DNA of 64,000 nt from Caenorhabditis remanei (GCF_010183535.1 NC_071332.1:6448001-6512000); one strand, 5' to 3'; positions 50,001 through 63,168 are shown, numbered from the stretch's first letter. Notes: generated by a model not told the origin, from the letters alone. Program-made: numbers and translations.

Positions 50001-53000
50001 AATGTATATAGTGGATTGGTACCGCGATATTTCCTTTTGTGAGAGGAGATTTGTAGTCGTCGAGAAAAGTAATAATAATGATTACTTTTTCCCATTTCTA
50101 GATGGGATTTGAGTTGACTTTCACGAAAATATACCGAAATACATCTGGTTCATATATTTATTGTTTTGGTCTGGTCATCACTTGGTGGTTGCAAAAAAAG
50201 AAAACAGAATGGTGCTACCAGGTACACAAGAGTTCCGTTTTGGGAATATTGTTTTTATGAGCAAATATTACAGGAGATCATCATTGTTATTGTCCAATTA
50301 AGAGGGATGAGAGAAGGGGTAAAAACATGAATAATTGGAAGAGAATTGGTACTGACTGAAACAGAATGGTAGTGAGTGGTACGGAACGTTCTCTCCAAAA
50401 GTCCCGGGAGAGACCATATTCTCATTCGAATTTCAACCATCAACAGTAAACAACTTCGAATTAGTGAGAGATCGCAGTCTCGAAATTATTCCATTTTTTG
50501 ATTATGAGAAGAAAAAAGGAAGGGGGAATGTAGAGAGGATGTAGAATGTATGGGAGATTTCAATTTCGAATCCAGGGGAAGGGAAAAAGGAAATAGGAAG
50601 TGCATAGATTGAGACTAAAAATAGAATCTAGGGTGGAGGAGTACTGTAGTTTTGATTGGAATGTGATGTGTCTAGAAATCAGAAGACGTCAGCATTTTGA
50701 ATCGCCTCTCCAAATTTTGGTAGTACCGTACTGTAAAAAGCTAAAAGGACTCTTCTTATTAGCGGCCCACCCCCTCTTACAACTGCGCCCCACCGCAAAC
50801 GAGAGAGTATCGGTGAGAGACGCAGGTTTTTTCTCGCGCGAACAAATATTTTTACCATTTTTGACCTATTTTCGCTGTTTTTAAGAACAAATTACATAAA
50901 AACTTTCGAAAAAATAGTGAAAATAGGTCAAAAACTGTGAAAATAATTGATGGCGCGAGAAAAAAATCTGCGTCTCTCGCCGATACTCTCTCGTTTGCGG
51001 CGGGGCGCAGTTGTAACGAATTTGCTCGGCTAATATCTCGATCGATTCAGAATCTTCAGATTAATAGTCATACCTATCTCAGTTGATCATTCGTAATTCT
51101 CTCTCAGATCAAATCCGAAAACTTAGAAAACGACAATCAGAAAACTAGAATCCGAACGTAGTACTTGAACAACTCCTTCGCCCAAAATGCGATTTCTCAT
51201 TCAATTATTCAATTTCGCCAAGATTTCAAAATCCTAGACAACATACACAAACTTTCATGTACGAAATGTATTTCTTGTTGAAACTCGATTAGGAGCCATT
51301 TCCAGACTAGCAAAAATCGGGAGCGAGAATTCTATCACGCAACACAGACACTACTAAATACAAAAAACAACAACAATTCTTTTTTTTCAGCCGGGGAGTA
51401 TTTAGAACATAAGAAATTTGTATATAACGGCGACTGGGCAGTGTAAGTGAGATTCAGATAAACAACGGAACATTTTTCCCCATTTTTTTGTATGAAAAGT
51501 AGGCAACTTTTTCGCAATATGAGAAGTTATATGAAAGGAGACAAGGAGGGGTCAATGAGCATGAGCGTAAGAGCTTTTCTTCTGGAAAAGAAGACTGGAT
51601 GATGTCACGAAAAGAGTTGGGGAAGAAAACTTCTGTGATTCAGAATGTCATTATTTCCACACATCATGTTTCTCAGTCATGTTCGATTAAGTGCGTCAAA
51701 ACAAGGATTGGAAAACATTCCCACGAAGATTTAGATGTCTGAGTGAAACAGGAAACAGTTTTTTTAAATGAAGAAATGAGAAACTCCTATTGTTTATAAA
51801 CTGAACACTCATCGTTTCAAAAATGTAAACTCTCAATTCTCTGGATTAGTATTGTTTTGGAGTATCAGATTTCCAGTTGTTATCAAAAGAAGTCTAGACT
51901 TCCACTACTCGTGACTCAGGGGTATCTGACGGATGTTGAAACTTTCAAATGTTGAAACAATAAAGTGTTTAATCCCTCATCCGGGATTTAATTCCTTTTT
52001 GATGGGACGGCGGCAAGATGACAAATTTGACCTCACTGAAATTCGGATATGCGTATTATGAGGTGCATATGATCATTGGTATAAAATTGAAATGAAAGGA
52101 TTCCCCCACAATTTTTTCCAGTACGGAACGGTTCTAACGTAGACAGAAGAAAAGTCTGAAAAGTTTCGGTGGAGCGCGGTTCTGAAAAACCTACAAATGA
52201 AGCGAAAAGAAAGCAAAGGCGCTCTACTCAAACTTTTCATTTTCGTTATCTGCTTCTCATCCCTTCGCGCTCTACTCAAACTTTTCAATAGCTCTCATTG
52301 TTACAGTCTTATGGTTTTCCAGAACTCGAAAAGCGAATTGTAGAACTTCTAAAAAATCGTCCAAAATCTATTTTCAGCCCATTCTTACTAATCCAAGTAG
52401 CAAAATAAAACTTTTTTCTCCAAAACTAATAACAATTTCCCAGCATCTTCTCTCCTCTTCTTCCCAAACAATATACACATTTTTCTTTGAAAAACTTGCT
52501 AAATATGTATCCGTTCGGTTTGTCTCTCACACCTTATTCTAGTGTTGTCTAGAACAGAAAATATCGAGTTGCTTGCTCAACAAACAAACAAACAAACATT
52601 ACTTTACTTTTCTCTTCAGCCATACTAATTTAAGATCATCACAGAAATGCACATCTTCTGTTTTCCTCATGCTCGTTTTCGTTTCAGATTCACAATCTTC
52701 GAGTATTCAAACATGTCCGGACACAATGCGGAGCAAAAAGTGTCACACATGTGTAATAATAATAATAAATAATAATAATTGTTGTTGTTATTTACTTTTG
52801 ACCACCAAGTCAATGTAGTGTCAAACGTTTCGAGCAACAAACAATTCTCGAACTCCTTCTTTTTCTCTCTTTTCCAGGCAGCTGTATTTGTTGTCCATCC
52901 AATTGAATACTTCAAAAAAAGAGTCGAGAACTCTATTCTCGTTTTGCACAAAGTGCCACGTCGTAAACAACAATGAGTGACGAACAAATCAACTATATAG

Positions 53001-55753
53001 TTTCACACCCGACGACACTCCTCAATACTTTTTGTTTCCTTCCGGTAAGGGGGGCTTAGCGATATGCAACTCTTATGACTATTTGCTAGTTATTTCCTGG
53101 AATTGAGTAACCACCAGACTAACCGCTGCTTTTCTGCAATACCCGAACAGGAACTAAATTGGGTTTCTTGCATTCAAAGCGATCTGCGAGCTATCAAAGA
53201 AATAAGTGACTGTTTGTGTGTTGGATATCAGACAGACTTGACAAAAAACATAACACACATTTGCTATAAGTCATCTCTGACTTTTCCTTTTCTTCAATAT
53301 CAGATTACTGAGCCAAACAGGAAGCGGGGAACTAGAACAATTAGGGAATGTTATAATTTCAGAACGTCAGATAACAATCTGTCTCGAGTCAGCGACTCGT
53401 GGAGATAAGTGTAGACTGTAACTGACTAACTGATTCATAAGAGGAACTGATTGAAGTTAAAAACAAACTCACGTCTTCTCGGAACGATTCGACATTTGGG
53501 TTTTGAATACGAATAGAAGATAGGTTTGGGGAAAAAGAAGAGAGGAATCATATTGAGTGTAAATGAATAAAAAGAAGAGTTGTGACATTATAATGAGTAT
53601 AATAAATTGATAAACAATGAGAGAAGAGAAGTATCAGATTACATCGATACGCTAGTGTAGAAGCTTGAGGTCAAAGGGGAGAGAGTCCTAGTTCAGAGGA
53701 TGAATGAACTTTTATCAAAAATATGGAGATTCTGAATTGAAATTCAAATTTTGATAACTAGCAATATGAGACAGGGATCTGGATTTCGACCGGAAAGTTG
53801 GGGGCTGATTAAGAATTTCGTAAAATCGTATCTCGGAACGAAGATAGCAGGAAGAAAAATGAAAATTCTTATGCCTTAGTTTAGTTATCTACCGGTCACG
53901 ATGGATGGCCAGAATCTGAATCCTCTCAATTTCAGCTTTTCAAACGCAACGCCGTTTCAAATTTACTGATAATAACTAGAAAATTATGAACGGACAACAT
54001 GATCCGTTCAGAACATTTCCTGTTGCTTCAGTTGTTTCATCCTCAATTAGCTGCAATTTCTCAGTTTCCTTCTAAAAAATATCTTCTTTCTTCCTGTGTA
54101 ACACTCATCATTCATTATATCATGTTTTGTGTTTCCTTGCTACTATTTGTTTTCCTCCAGAAATAAAAAGATATATCTTGTTTTCGACTCAGCCTAATTT
54201 ATGTCGTTCCTGATCGCTGAAACTTTTCTTCATTCCATTCCAATGAAGAAAAGTGAGCAGGAAAAACGGAGCGCACGCATATTTGCGTTCGAGTCTCGAC
54301 ACCTCATGCATTCCAAATTATTTGTTTTCAAGTAAAAGCTCTTGGCGGACAACGACGACGTCGTCAGCAGAAAAGAAGAGAAACGTTGCTCAACATGTTT
54401 GCCAATTACTTGTGAGTCTCGTGAAAACATTTCAGCCAGAAAAAAAAGAAAAAAAATGGGAAGAAGGAATGGAACGACGACAATTTTCGTTTTTTGGAAG
54501 AGGATAAACTCCAGAAAATAAAAGTATGAGAATTCAGTGGAGGGACTGAAAGTGTTTATAATAGAAACATGAGGTTTGAGGTATAGGAAATGAGCCGAGT
54601 TCAATGCTCATGAAATCCTGTTTGGTGGCTAATTTAATCCAGTCTGGGAAACAATATTCAAAAATGAGAAACGTTTGTTTTTCCTGGAGTTGTCGTTAGA
54701 TTGAAACTAGAAAGCAACGATTTCAAGGCTTGTAGATCAAAAATGGCATCTTCTGGCTCACAGTCGGAGCTAGGCAACCAAAACCAACTTCCTCATTGCT
54801 TTCCCAGAGCTCATCCAATAAAATTTTATTAGTTCTATGCCCATAAGGTGATCTCTCGAACCCTTGTGATTTTTCTCTTTTTTCTACTTTAAATCTTTGA
54901 ATCCAAACTGAATCATGTCTATGAATCCAACTATTTATTGTTGTGTTTCAATGTTCACATTAGTCACAAGTGAGAAATGAAAATTGGATTCAATTGTTTT
55001 GATATCTAACAAGTAATACATTTTCTTCATAATGTCTCGTTTTGCTACAAGTTTCTCCTTCTCCCCCTATTTTTTCTGACTCACTTAAGCTCGTGATCTT
55101 GGAATAACATAAAGTGCTTGGCTTAGAGAGAAAACTTGTATTTTCAATTATCTCGAAACAAAAATTTGGATTTTTAGTGGTGGACTCGCATGTACGAAAT
55201 ACAATTTTTTGGTTTTTGGATTAAAATTTGAAAACAATTTGGGAGAGAGATCAAGGGACTGGCTTTCTGAGTTAGTACACTATCCAGAAATCAACTTTAG
55301 AAAAGGGGATCATGAACTAACCTCCTTTAGTCTTCGAATCTCCATCATCATCTATCGGTGATGGGCCATCAAAGTCATTTTCTACCGTATTATAGTTTTG
55401 AAGTCGAATGTTCAATATTCTGCGTTTTTCAACCAACCCGCACTTATCACATGTACAATCTGCATATGGGCATTCACACTGAAATTAATTTTGATTTATT
55501 GAAGAGAAAGAAAAAAGATTCAGAGTTACCTTATGGTTCTTACGAGGCCTCGGAGTATCATGATTGAGGCATCTTTGACAATAATATATTTTCTTTGGAT
55601 CTAAAACTGATTGTAGAGAATTTCTAGCGGTCTTAATGACCTACTTTCTTTGAACTTTGTCGGTACCGGCACCCGCGAAAAAATTGGAACCGGTGGAAAC
55701 ATGCGATATACTGGAGTCAACTGACTATGCTGACGTAACACATCCGCCACCAT
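44002..55753 (-). CDS. dmd-3: DMD-3 orthologue, transcription factor with two DM domains
   Basis: Seven exons, 55753-55645, 55606-55530, 55478-55322, 46785-46719, 46668-46635, 44648-44474 and 44414-44002, join in frame to 343 aa. DM domain 1 (residues about 45-87) reads YYCQRCLNHDTPRPRKNHK then CECPYADCTCDKC; DM domain 2 (about 118-165) reads PNCQKCGQHGRKSRLKGHKR then NCPFRECPCAKC. All zinc-ligand Cys/His positions are present, followed by the basic recognition tail QIKIRRRQRKD. The C-terminal 140 residues are Ser/Pro-rich, ending in acidic clusters. Paired DM domains and their wording match DMD-3 rather than MAB-3. In C. elegans DMD-3 with MAB-3 directs male tail-tip morphogenesis. Intron 3 is 8.5 kb and separates the two modules. 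The ATG follows a TTTCAG acceptor by one base; extra 5' exons are possible. Confidence 0.88.
50758..51034. mobile_element. 277-bp fold-back (MITE-like) element
   Basis: The ends are ATTAGC and GCTAAT. The arms 50783-50850 and 50945-51014 are near-perfect inverted copies containing ACGAGAGAGTATCGG and GAGAGACGCAG words, followed by TCTCGCGC. These words are typical of dispersed Caenorhabditis inverted repeats. No coding capacity and no clear target-site duplication was seen. Confidence 0.75.
52156..52287. repeat. 21-nt word in two direct copies plus one inverted copy
   Basis: CGCTCTACTCAAACTTTTCA occurs within 52219-52239 and again within 52267-52287, 48 bases apart. A diverged inverted copy (TGAAAAGTTTCGGTGGAGCG) lies at about 52156-52176. 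Confidence 0.8.
54222..54254. repeat. perfect 13-bp hairpin in dmd-3 intron 3
   Basis: ACTTTTCTTCATT pairs fully with AATGAAGAAAAGT across a 7-nt CCATTCC loop. The stem is short for a microRNA precursor. Confidence 0.8.
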
Positions 55754-55755
55754 TC

Positions 55756-57209
55756 TGAAACAAAAACTTGGATTAAAAAGGAATTTCGAATTCAAAAAAA
55801 TGGGAAGAAGTATCGAAACGAAAACTGTCAAGAAATGGAAAAGACAATGCGAATGTAGTAACATGCTGATCACTATGTCATTTCCCAATGGTTCCAGTAA
55901 AGGTGTGTCTGCCGATATATCTCGAAGAAGAGGAGGCAAAGACCGGGAATTCACACTCTCGAAAAGGGGAAGACTATAGAGTGAGAAGGAGAAGAACTGG
56001 TAATTCAGTCAGTGAATGTTTCCAAAAAACGAAAGTAAGAAGTGAATAAAGGGGAGAAAAGAGGGGAGAGAAGTTGATGAGGTTTCTCTGGAATTAACTG
56101 ATAAGTAACTGTTTTGTGACTTCTCGAACATTCTGGTGAGAAAGATCCAAAAAATTGTAAAAGTAGTGAATCCACGGAGCCCAGCTTTAGTTGATCCGTA
56201 TCAAACGAGAACTGTTTCGACAGCTCAAACGGGTAAGAGGGAGTCAAATAGTTATTTTGGACGGCTCCCAACAGAAACGATCAAGTAGCAAAGTTGAGAA
56301 ATTTTTGAGTTGAAACATTGAAAAGTTTGAAAAATGCCATGTCTCAAATGACCGAAAAGCCCTGACAGAAACATGAGATTATATAGGTTCAGACCACCAT
56401 GAACAAAAAAGGCGAAATGAGAGCTCTTCTCTCTAACGGTAAAGAGAGCTCTCCTGAATCCGGAAAGCAGACGGAACTCTCAACACACAGAAAAATTGTT
56501 TATTGTTGTTGTGTGTGTACCTGAGTATAAGCAAATATTTGGAAAACTGAAAGCAAGACTGGAATCTCGGAAGAACTTGGAACACTTTACTGTGTTGCTA
56601 TAGGATGAGTAATGGCTGAAAGTGATGGAGAAAAGTGATTAGAAATTTCACACAAACTGAAAGATAAGTTGGGGACATGAAGCACCCAAAAGTGCTTATT
56701 GTGTTTCGTGTGCTTCTAAATTGGAACACCGTAGACATGTGGCTTAGAGAAAGGAGGAGCACACCCCAAAACAGTCCGAATTTTTGCATTTTGTTGTGGC
56801 CGGCTCTTTATGGGAGAGCTCAGACACAATGAGAATCTAGGAAAGATCATCAAGAATCGAGGAATCAGACCTGACGTATTTTTGTTTATTTGCAGAGGAC
56901 TGTAGAAAGAGAGAAAAAACGAAACGAACACATCGAGGAAAGTGGGAGGAGCAGCTGCAGACAGACTATGCGGATTGCACTGAATTTCAGAGACACTGTT
57001 CGTTTCGGTTTTCTTCTTTTTCTTCTCCTATTCAAACGGTACACAAAACAACAACAAATAGAGAGAGAAAAAGTGGATAATAAAAAACGGACATGGATGG
57101 AACACTTCACAACATTTTCGTTTTGTGTCAGGTAACAGTATCCGGAAGACTAAATAAACTGAAATGTGTTAGCTGGGGGATAGTTTTTAGAATGGTACAG
57201 TAACCCTAA
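55756..57209. other. region upstream of dmd-3; nothing recognised
   Basis: The sequence is AT-rich and presumably holds the dmd-3 promoter or 5' exons. A weak in-frame upstream extension to an ATG at 55954 exists, but it reads through the acceptor at 55755, so it is not preferred. Confidence 0.45.
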
Positions 57210-57421
57210 CAAGGGAACCTTTTTCATATCAGGGTTGAGAATTGGCTGAAACTTCGCACATATATACTTTCGACCCTGCTCTATCACATGCCGTTCTCAA
57301 AAGCTGCGCAATACGGCTCGTTGGCGAGAAAATTGGGTCTGAAAATTTCTGAAAATCGCCGTGTCAAATTTCACGCGTGACGCCCCTTTCTTAATTCCCC
57401 TTTTCTCAATTAAAAATATGA

Positions 57422-57494
57422 ACATCGGTGGTCCAGTGGTAGTGAGGGGGAGTCGGGGTAGGAAAGGTGTGGGTTCGATCCCGCCCACGCCGAA
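57422..57494 (+). other. tRNA-like segment in left arm of the fold-back element
   Basis: The A-box match TGGTCCAGTGG is at 57429-57439 and the B-box match GGTTCGATCCC at 57472-57482, 32 nt apart. GGTGTGGG and CCCACGCC around the B box can pair over 8 bp. D and acceptor stems do not close well, so this is a tRNA-derived remnant, not a clear tRNA gene. Confidence 0.5.
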
Positions 57495-58013
57495 TATTTT
57501 TTTGCTTTTTTTATTATGAATTTTTGAGGTGCAATTATAGGGTCTGCATCGCGTTTTTTGAGATTTGAAGAGTGTAATACTGATTTTTATGAGTATAGAA
57601 AGAAATTGGGACCACAAAAACGAAAATTTTTTTTCGAAGATTTCCATACTTTTTGATCTCCAAGTAATGGCCATTAATTTAAAAACTTTGGAGAAGCAAC
57701 TTTTCCAAAAGAGTTCAGTATTTTTTCGACATGAAAAAATTATGAAATACATTAAGCTTTTTGAAGAAATTTTCTTATGACACTCTTTCCTCGAAATGTG
57801 TTTTTCCAAAACAACATTGTTCTCGAATAATTAATGGCCATTACTTGATGATCAAAAAGTGTGGAAATCTTCGAAAAAAAAATTTCGTTTTTGTGGTCCC
57901 AATTTCTTTCTATACTCATAAAAATAAGTATTACACTCTTCAAATCTCAAAAAACGCGATGCAGACCCTATAATTGCACCTCAAAAATTCATAATAAAAA
58001 AAGCAAAAAAATA

Positions 58014-58086
58014 TTCGGCGTGGGCGGGATCGAACCCACACCTTTCCTACCCCGACTCCCCCTCACTACCACTGGACCACCGATGT
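58014..58086 (-). other. tRNA-like segment in right arm of the fold-back element
   Basis: This is the inverted copy of the left-arm segment, with the B box at 58036-58026 and the A box at 58079-58069. The two would be transcribed towards each other if active. Confidence 0.5.
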
Positions 58087-58298
58087 TCATATTTTTAATT
58101 GAGAAAAGGGGAATTAAGAAAGGGGCGTCACGCGTGAAATTTGACACGGCGATTTTCAGAAATTTTCAGACCCAATTTTCTCGCCAACGAGCCGTATTGC
58201 GCAGCTTTTGAGAACGGCATGTGATAGAGCAGGGTCGAAAGTATATATGTGCGAAGTTTCAGCCAATTCTCAACCCTGATATGAAAAAGGTTCCCTTG

Positions 58299-61200
58299 TA
58301 AGTGTCAAAGACTCCAAACTGACTAGGTAAGAACATGAAACACTATCACAGCTCCTTCCTGTCTAGAAATTATTTTTGAAGGGAAGTTCGCAACCATATC
58401 AGTTATCAGTTCCAGACCGAAATGTTTATTCTAAACAAGTGAAAGTGTTGACTCAAATTTATTTTCGTGGAAAACAACAACAACACTCAAATATCTGGTT
58501 TCAAATTGAAATGCAAACTAGGAATCTGTCTGGAACAAAAACAGCAAACTATTCCGACCAACAAAAAAAACATATCACACTAAGTCAAGTTTACAAAAAA
58601 GTTGGAATGACTGGGAGTGAGCATCCGGAACTTATCATCCCTCGAGAAGAAGAGCAGACAAGACAGTAATGCAAATTTGAGTTGTTTTGTGTTGTTCGGT
58701 ACCTGCCGGTGTCAAGCAAAACCTGGTGTTTTGTGTGTTGAATTATCAAAAATACCTAGTTTCAGTATGTTTGACCTAGTACTGAAAGTAAAAAGAAATA
58801 ACAGGAAGAGTGCGTAGGAAGAAGATAGTGGAAGATAGTGGAAGTCTAGAAGGAGGAAGTTTTGGGTGATGAATTAGGAGCCGACAGGACTGGTCATCTG
58901 ATACTACGTCAGTGAGTCATAATTGTAGAATAATAATCATACAGTAGCCGAGATTGCAAAATAATAATCTCAATCACTGTGATGTCTCTAGTTATACTTA
59001 ATGCAAACTTTGATCTCAGCGTTCTAACCACCCACGGTTCTCAATTATTTCTGCAAAAACGGAGAAGTACTGATGCCGTCGGAACATGTCAGATCAATTC
59101 AAGTCATCCGTTTCTTCTTTCTTACTTGATAAGGGTTGTACTCGAAAACTGCCAATCGCAAAAATATAAAATAATAAACCAAACAGGTTAAAATTGGGTC
59201 AATTAGATTACGTTTTACTTGATTACAGTACCTCAAAAAGATTATACGAGAATGTAAGAATGGGGATACCTTTTCTTGCAAACGAAACAGAATCGAATTT
59301 TTAATAAAATTTATGAAATAAGCAACAAGTAGACCTACTTCCAAATGAATCGCCCGACATCTTCCAGTATATATTTTTCGCATCTCGGGGGGCGATTGGA
59401 ATCTACTCCAATAAAAACTTAACTGCCGTTCATGTCGTCTTTTCGCTTATCGAGATTTTATTATTCAATACGATGAGAAATGTTGCGCAAGGTTTATAGA
59501 AAAAAACAGATAGTATGGTTGACTGAAGCTCCGTTCTGTTTTCAATGACAAAAAAACAGAAGAAGAAGAAGAAAACATTAAAGGAGGTCAATTATACATG
59601 TCGAGGATTGTTGTCATAACTATACATAGAGTGGTCACTCTAAGAGGAATAGGGGTCGAAAAGAGAAAAGTGAGAATTGTAAAAAAAAAAGAAGAAAAAA
59701 GAAGTAACTTCTTAGTAAAAGGGGAGGAGTCTTCGAGACGAAACCCAAACAAATTAGTGAAGGCCGGAGGGTCGTCAGGTCAAATTTTGATGAACACATG
59801 ATTAACGGGTGGAGAAAAAAGGAGAAGACAGTTCGAAACGGGAAAGGAGAATAATATGTGTTTACCCCCGTTTTCCAGATAGTAAGATACAGAAAAGATC
59901 CACCAAGATACAGGATAGAACAAACAGAAACAAAACATTTGCCATTCGAAGACTGGCATTCGTATGATGATTGTGGATCTGATGCGATATAGATATATCA
60001 AGATTGAACAACGATTGAACACAAGAATCCTCTAGAAGGCGTCTGAAGGCCGCACACGACACACAAGAATGATAGTTGCGCAATCCTGAATACTCTAACT
60101 AGTTGGTTCCTCCTCTTCCAAAAAATAACTAATCGAGATAAGCTATGAAGATGGTGATAGTAATGATAATATTATGGAGAGGATGAATACAGGAAGACGT
60201 AGGTCAATTTGGGATAAGTGCATCGTTCCCTCTTCCAAAATGTATCTGATCTGTCAGCTGTTTGGCTTAAAATCGTAAGCTATTCTGCTTATCCGTAAAC
60301 TTTGGTTGGGGATTTTCAGTTTGTTTCGTTTTTATTTTTGTTTATTGAAACAAGAACACATCTGTACCCCCACAAAGACGTATGTTGTTGACGATGTTCT
60401 TTTTGATTCACCATGTAAGTCCAGATTTTGAATTTTTCAGATTATAGGCTTTGGGATTTGCACAGAGAGTTCAGTGACTGATCATCTACCAATAAGGGAG
60501 AGCAATTCTGCGAACGCGTTCAAAAAAATAGAATAACGGCGAAGAGTTTCATCTACGTATACACTGAAATGTAAATTTCTATGTTTGAAAATATCAAATT
60601 AAAGAAACCAGAAAATTTTTTAAAATTATGTTGAAAAGATTACTAGCTTGGAAAGAATGACAAAGCGGTTGAGTCCATCACTTTTGATCTTTCATAATGT
60701 ATCGATTAGGTCTGTGACTTAATTTTTTTTTGTTAACAACTGCTTCGGACTGTTTAAAGTTAAGGAGATGAAGCCGTTAGAACTTGAAAGGCTCGAAATT
60801 GTGCTGGCTCTTAGAAACGGATCGACTTCGATGGTCTACATCTACGTTCTCAAGATGATTTTGGACAAAAAATTATTCAAGTACATTTTAGCGAACTCGC
60901 TCGTGAAGTCCACCACTCCATTTGCATCTGCAAATCCCCCAGCCAACATCTTTTCCTCCCATTCACATCCTTCCTTATTTTGATCAAAACGGTAAAAACA
61001 TTATTTAGGTATGTTGTCGAAAGAGAGAAACATCTTCACCGTGTCAGTTTGTTCATCCGTTTCGGAGAAATGATTTACTAGAGTAACTATGTGTAACCCT
61101 ATTAGTAAGTGTTCTCGCGCCACACATACATCGGGCGCCGGTGTTCGTGGGAGGGTCTCTTCAATGAAGACGGGAAAATTGAGGACGTGAAGAATACATA

Positions 61201-63168
61201 TTGTTGCTTGCCTACATTGAAATCTAAATCTACAGTAATTCGAAGAGACACAAAGTTATGTGTAAACTGAGTATGTCGAAAAAGTATTAGAAAGAAGAGC
61301 GGTTCTTAGAAATTGGAAATCGGGTACAGGTGTTCGTATTTATACTGAAAGAATCGGTGTCAAAATCTAGGTTGAAAATATCGAAAAACAAACTGAATTA
61401 TGAAATAAACAGAATAAACTTGGTATCTCGTACTGATCAGCTTTTTCGAAATGAACTAAAAGATATGCATCTAGAACGGTGGTTTAGACCCATCACCGCT
61501 GACCTCCACTCCTCTACAAATACACTCGAAAACCAAATCAAACCGGTCGCTTCAAAGTTTCAGTTTCGTCGAAAAACTGTTCCTCTCCGTAAACAAAACA
61601 ATCAACAGTAAGGGTCTATGACCCCCCTTCATTCGGACAAGAAGATGCTACTACCGGATGCTTTTCGTTCGTTTTTGAAGAGAGGCATACTGTAGTGGGA
61701 AAATGTTCGAAAATAAAAACAAGAAGAGATTGTAGAGGGAATGAAACATTTCGAAAATAACATGCGAATGGGAGAGTGTCCGAGGGGCGAGAACAGTGCA
61801 AACGCACTTGTTGCATCGGACAGACAGGGAAGTACTTTCCGAAAAAAGAAACAGATGGAGTGCAAAAGGTCAAAATGGGATGATGTGATGATGGAAAATA
61901 ATGAGAGAAATCGGGACGAATGAGTCAGGTAGGATTAGGAAGTGAGCAATGTGAGCCAGTCGCGAGTTTCGAAATGTTGCAATGCTAACCTCTTGACTCT
62001 CCCGGGCACCGAAAAGTAGAAAACTCGAGAAACCAACCAGTCGAAGTCCGACAGTTTTTTTTCAAACAACTTGCAAAACAAACTCCTAGCTGCCGAAACG
62101 AGCGGATTATCGGTCAGAAGTGAATAAAAACCGAGGTGAAAGTGATCAAAGCGGATTGGGGAAATGAAACGAACGGTCAGCTGCTGGTATACCGTTCCCT
62201 GTCTATCTCTATCAAAAAGTTGTTTGAGTGGGAGAGAGAAAGAGAAACAACAAGTTGCAAACAAAATATTTGCGAAGAGAAAGCCAGAGCCAGGATCGTA
62301 ATGGGCACGAGAGACTGGGAGCCAGATGAACGGGAAAGATGAAAAAAGTGAACGGAGAGAGCAGAAATTGGACAAACAAATAAACAATGAGCTCTCACCT
62401 CACAGTGTTCCTCCCTCACTCCGAACAGTTTTCTCGTTCTCTCTCAATATTTTTTGTGATCTACGAGAGAGGAATAGGTGGAAGAGAGTGCTGGCCGGTA
62501 CCCGGGTAGACACGCGTATCGTGGAGGACAAGAGGAACAGTACCAGTTCTTCTTTCGTTGGTTTTCCCCCAACTGATAACCATCAACTAGAAACAATTGA
62601 GAGAAAAGAGTTTCAAATTGTTTGTTATTGAAAGTTCTCTTCTTTTCTGCTGACATACGCACTGCAACGTTATGCGTTTTACGGTTAGATCCGTTTTGTT
62701 ATTGTTTAATCGTATCAAGTTTCTAGTTTCTTCTGACAAAAAGTTCTGATTGAGCATCCAAAAAGCGAGTGTCTCAAATTAATTTTCTGGAAGATGAGTA
62801 TGGATATGAAAACAATGCTTTAGATTCTCAAAGTTCACACAGCTCAATTTTGTTCTTTTTGAGCAAATAAGAATGTATTCCTAGAAATTCGAACATAAAT
62901 TGTTTCCAATTTTATTTGGAATTGAAAATATTCACAGGCTAAGTTTTCAAACCATTACGGAAAAGTATTCCACCGTTCGAAAAAATGTTATAGATACAGT
63001 CATTTTTGATATCGACTTGTTGGAAACTATGAGCAACACCTTTTTGGAAATATATCTCTTAAAGAATCGAATTATTCGTCTTGAATAGTTTACAGGTATC
63101 AGATCATAAGCATACAGTGACAAATTTCAAGTTTCGGACCGAATTATAAATATTTCATTGAACTGGTA
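58299..63168. other. 5-kb region without recognisable genes
   Basis: Only isolated short frames are present, with no consistent splice partners and no known domain. A poly-purine patch lies at about 59670-59705. Confidence 0.45.

Larger units (their letters stand above)
46786..55321 (-). other. dmd-3 intron 3 (8.5 kb)
   Basis: The donor G|GTTAGT at 55321 and the acceptor TTTTCAG before 46785 are in the same phase. The intron holds a fold-back element (50758-51034), a perfect 13-bp hairpin (54222-54254), a duplicated and inverted 21-nt word (52156-52287) and otherwise AT-rich sequence. No nested gene was recognised on either strand. Large introns in worm developmental regulators often hold enhancers; none can be identified by eye. 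Confidence 0.8.
57210..58298. mobile_element. 1.1-kb fold-back element with TAA flanks
   Basis: The left arm (57210 to about 57670) and right arm (about 57835 to 58298) are nearly identical inverted copies. They begin CAAGGGAACC and end GGTTCCCTTG. The middle 150 bp is diverged. TAA precedes the left end and follows the right end, the 3-bp duplication expected of Harbinger-type elements. No transposase frame is present; the same pseudo-peptide is readable from each arm. Each arm carries a tRNA-like segment (57422-57494 and its inverted copy). Confidence 0.85.

Noticed and set aside
53467..53507. Possible extra dmd-3 exon with a GTGAGT donor
   Set aside because: There is no acceptor close upstream and the phase does not match the exon at 46785; exon 3 joins that exon perfectly without it.
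55751..55954. In-frame upstream extension of dmd-3 to an ATG at 55954
   Set aside because: It reads through a strong TTTTTGTTTCAG acceptor and encodes a hydrophobic stretch unlike a DM protein N-terminus.
57297..58211. Two open frames giving the same peptide from opposite strands
   Set aside because: They are the mirror arms of the fold-back element, not genes; no transposase motif is present.
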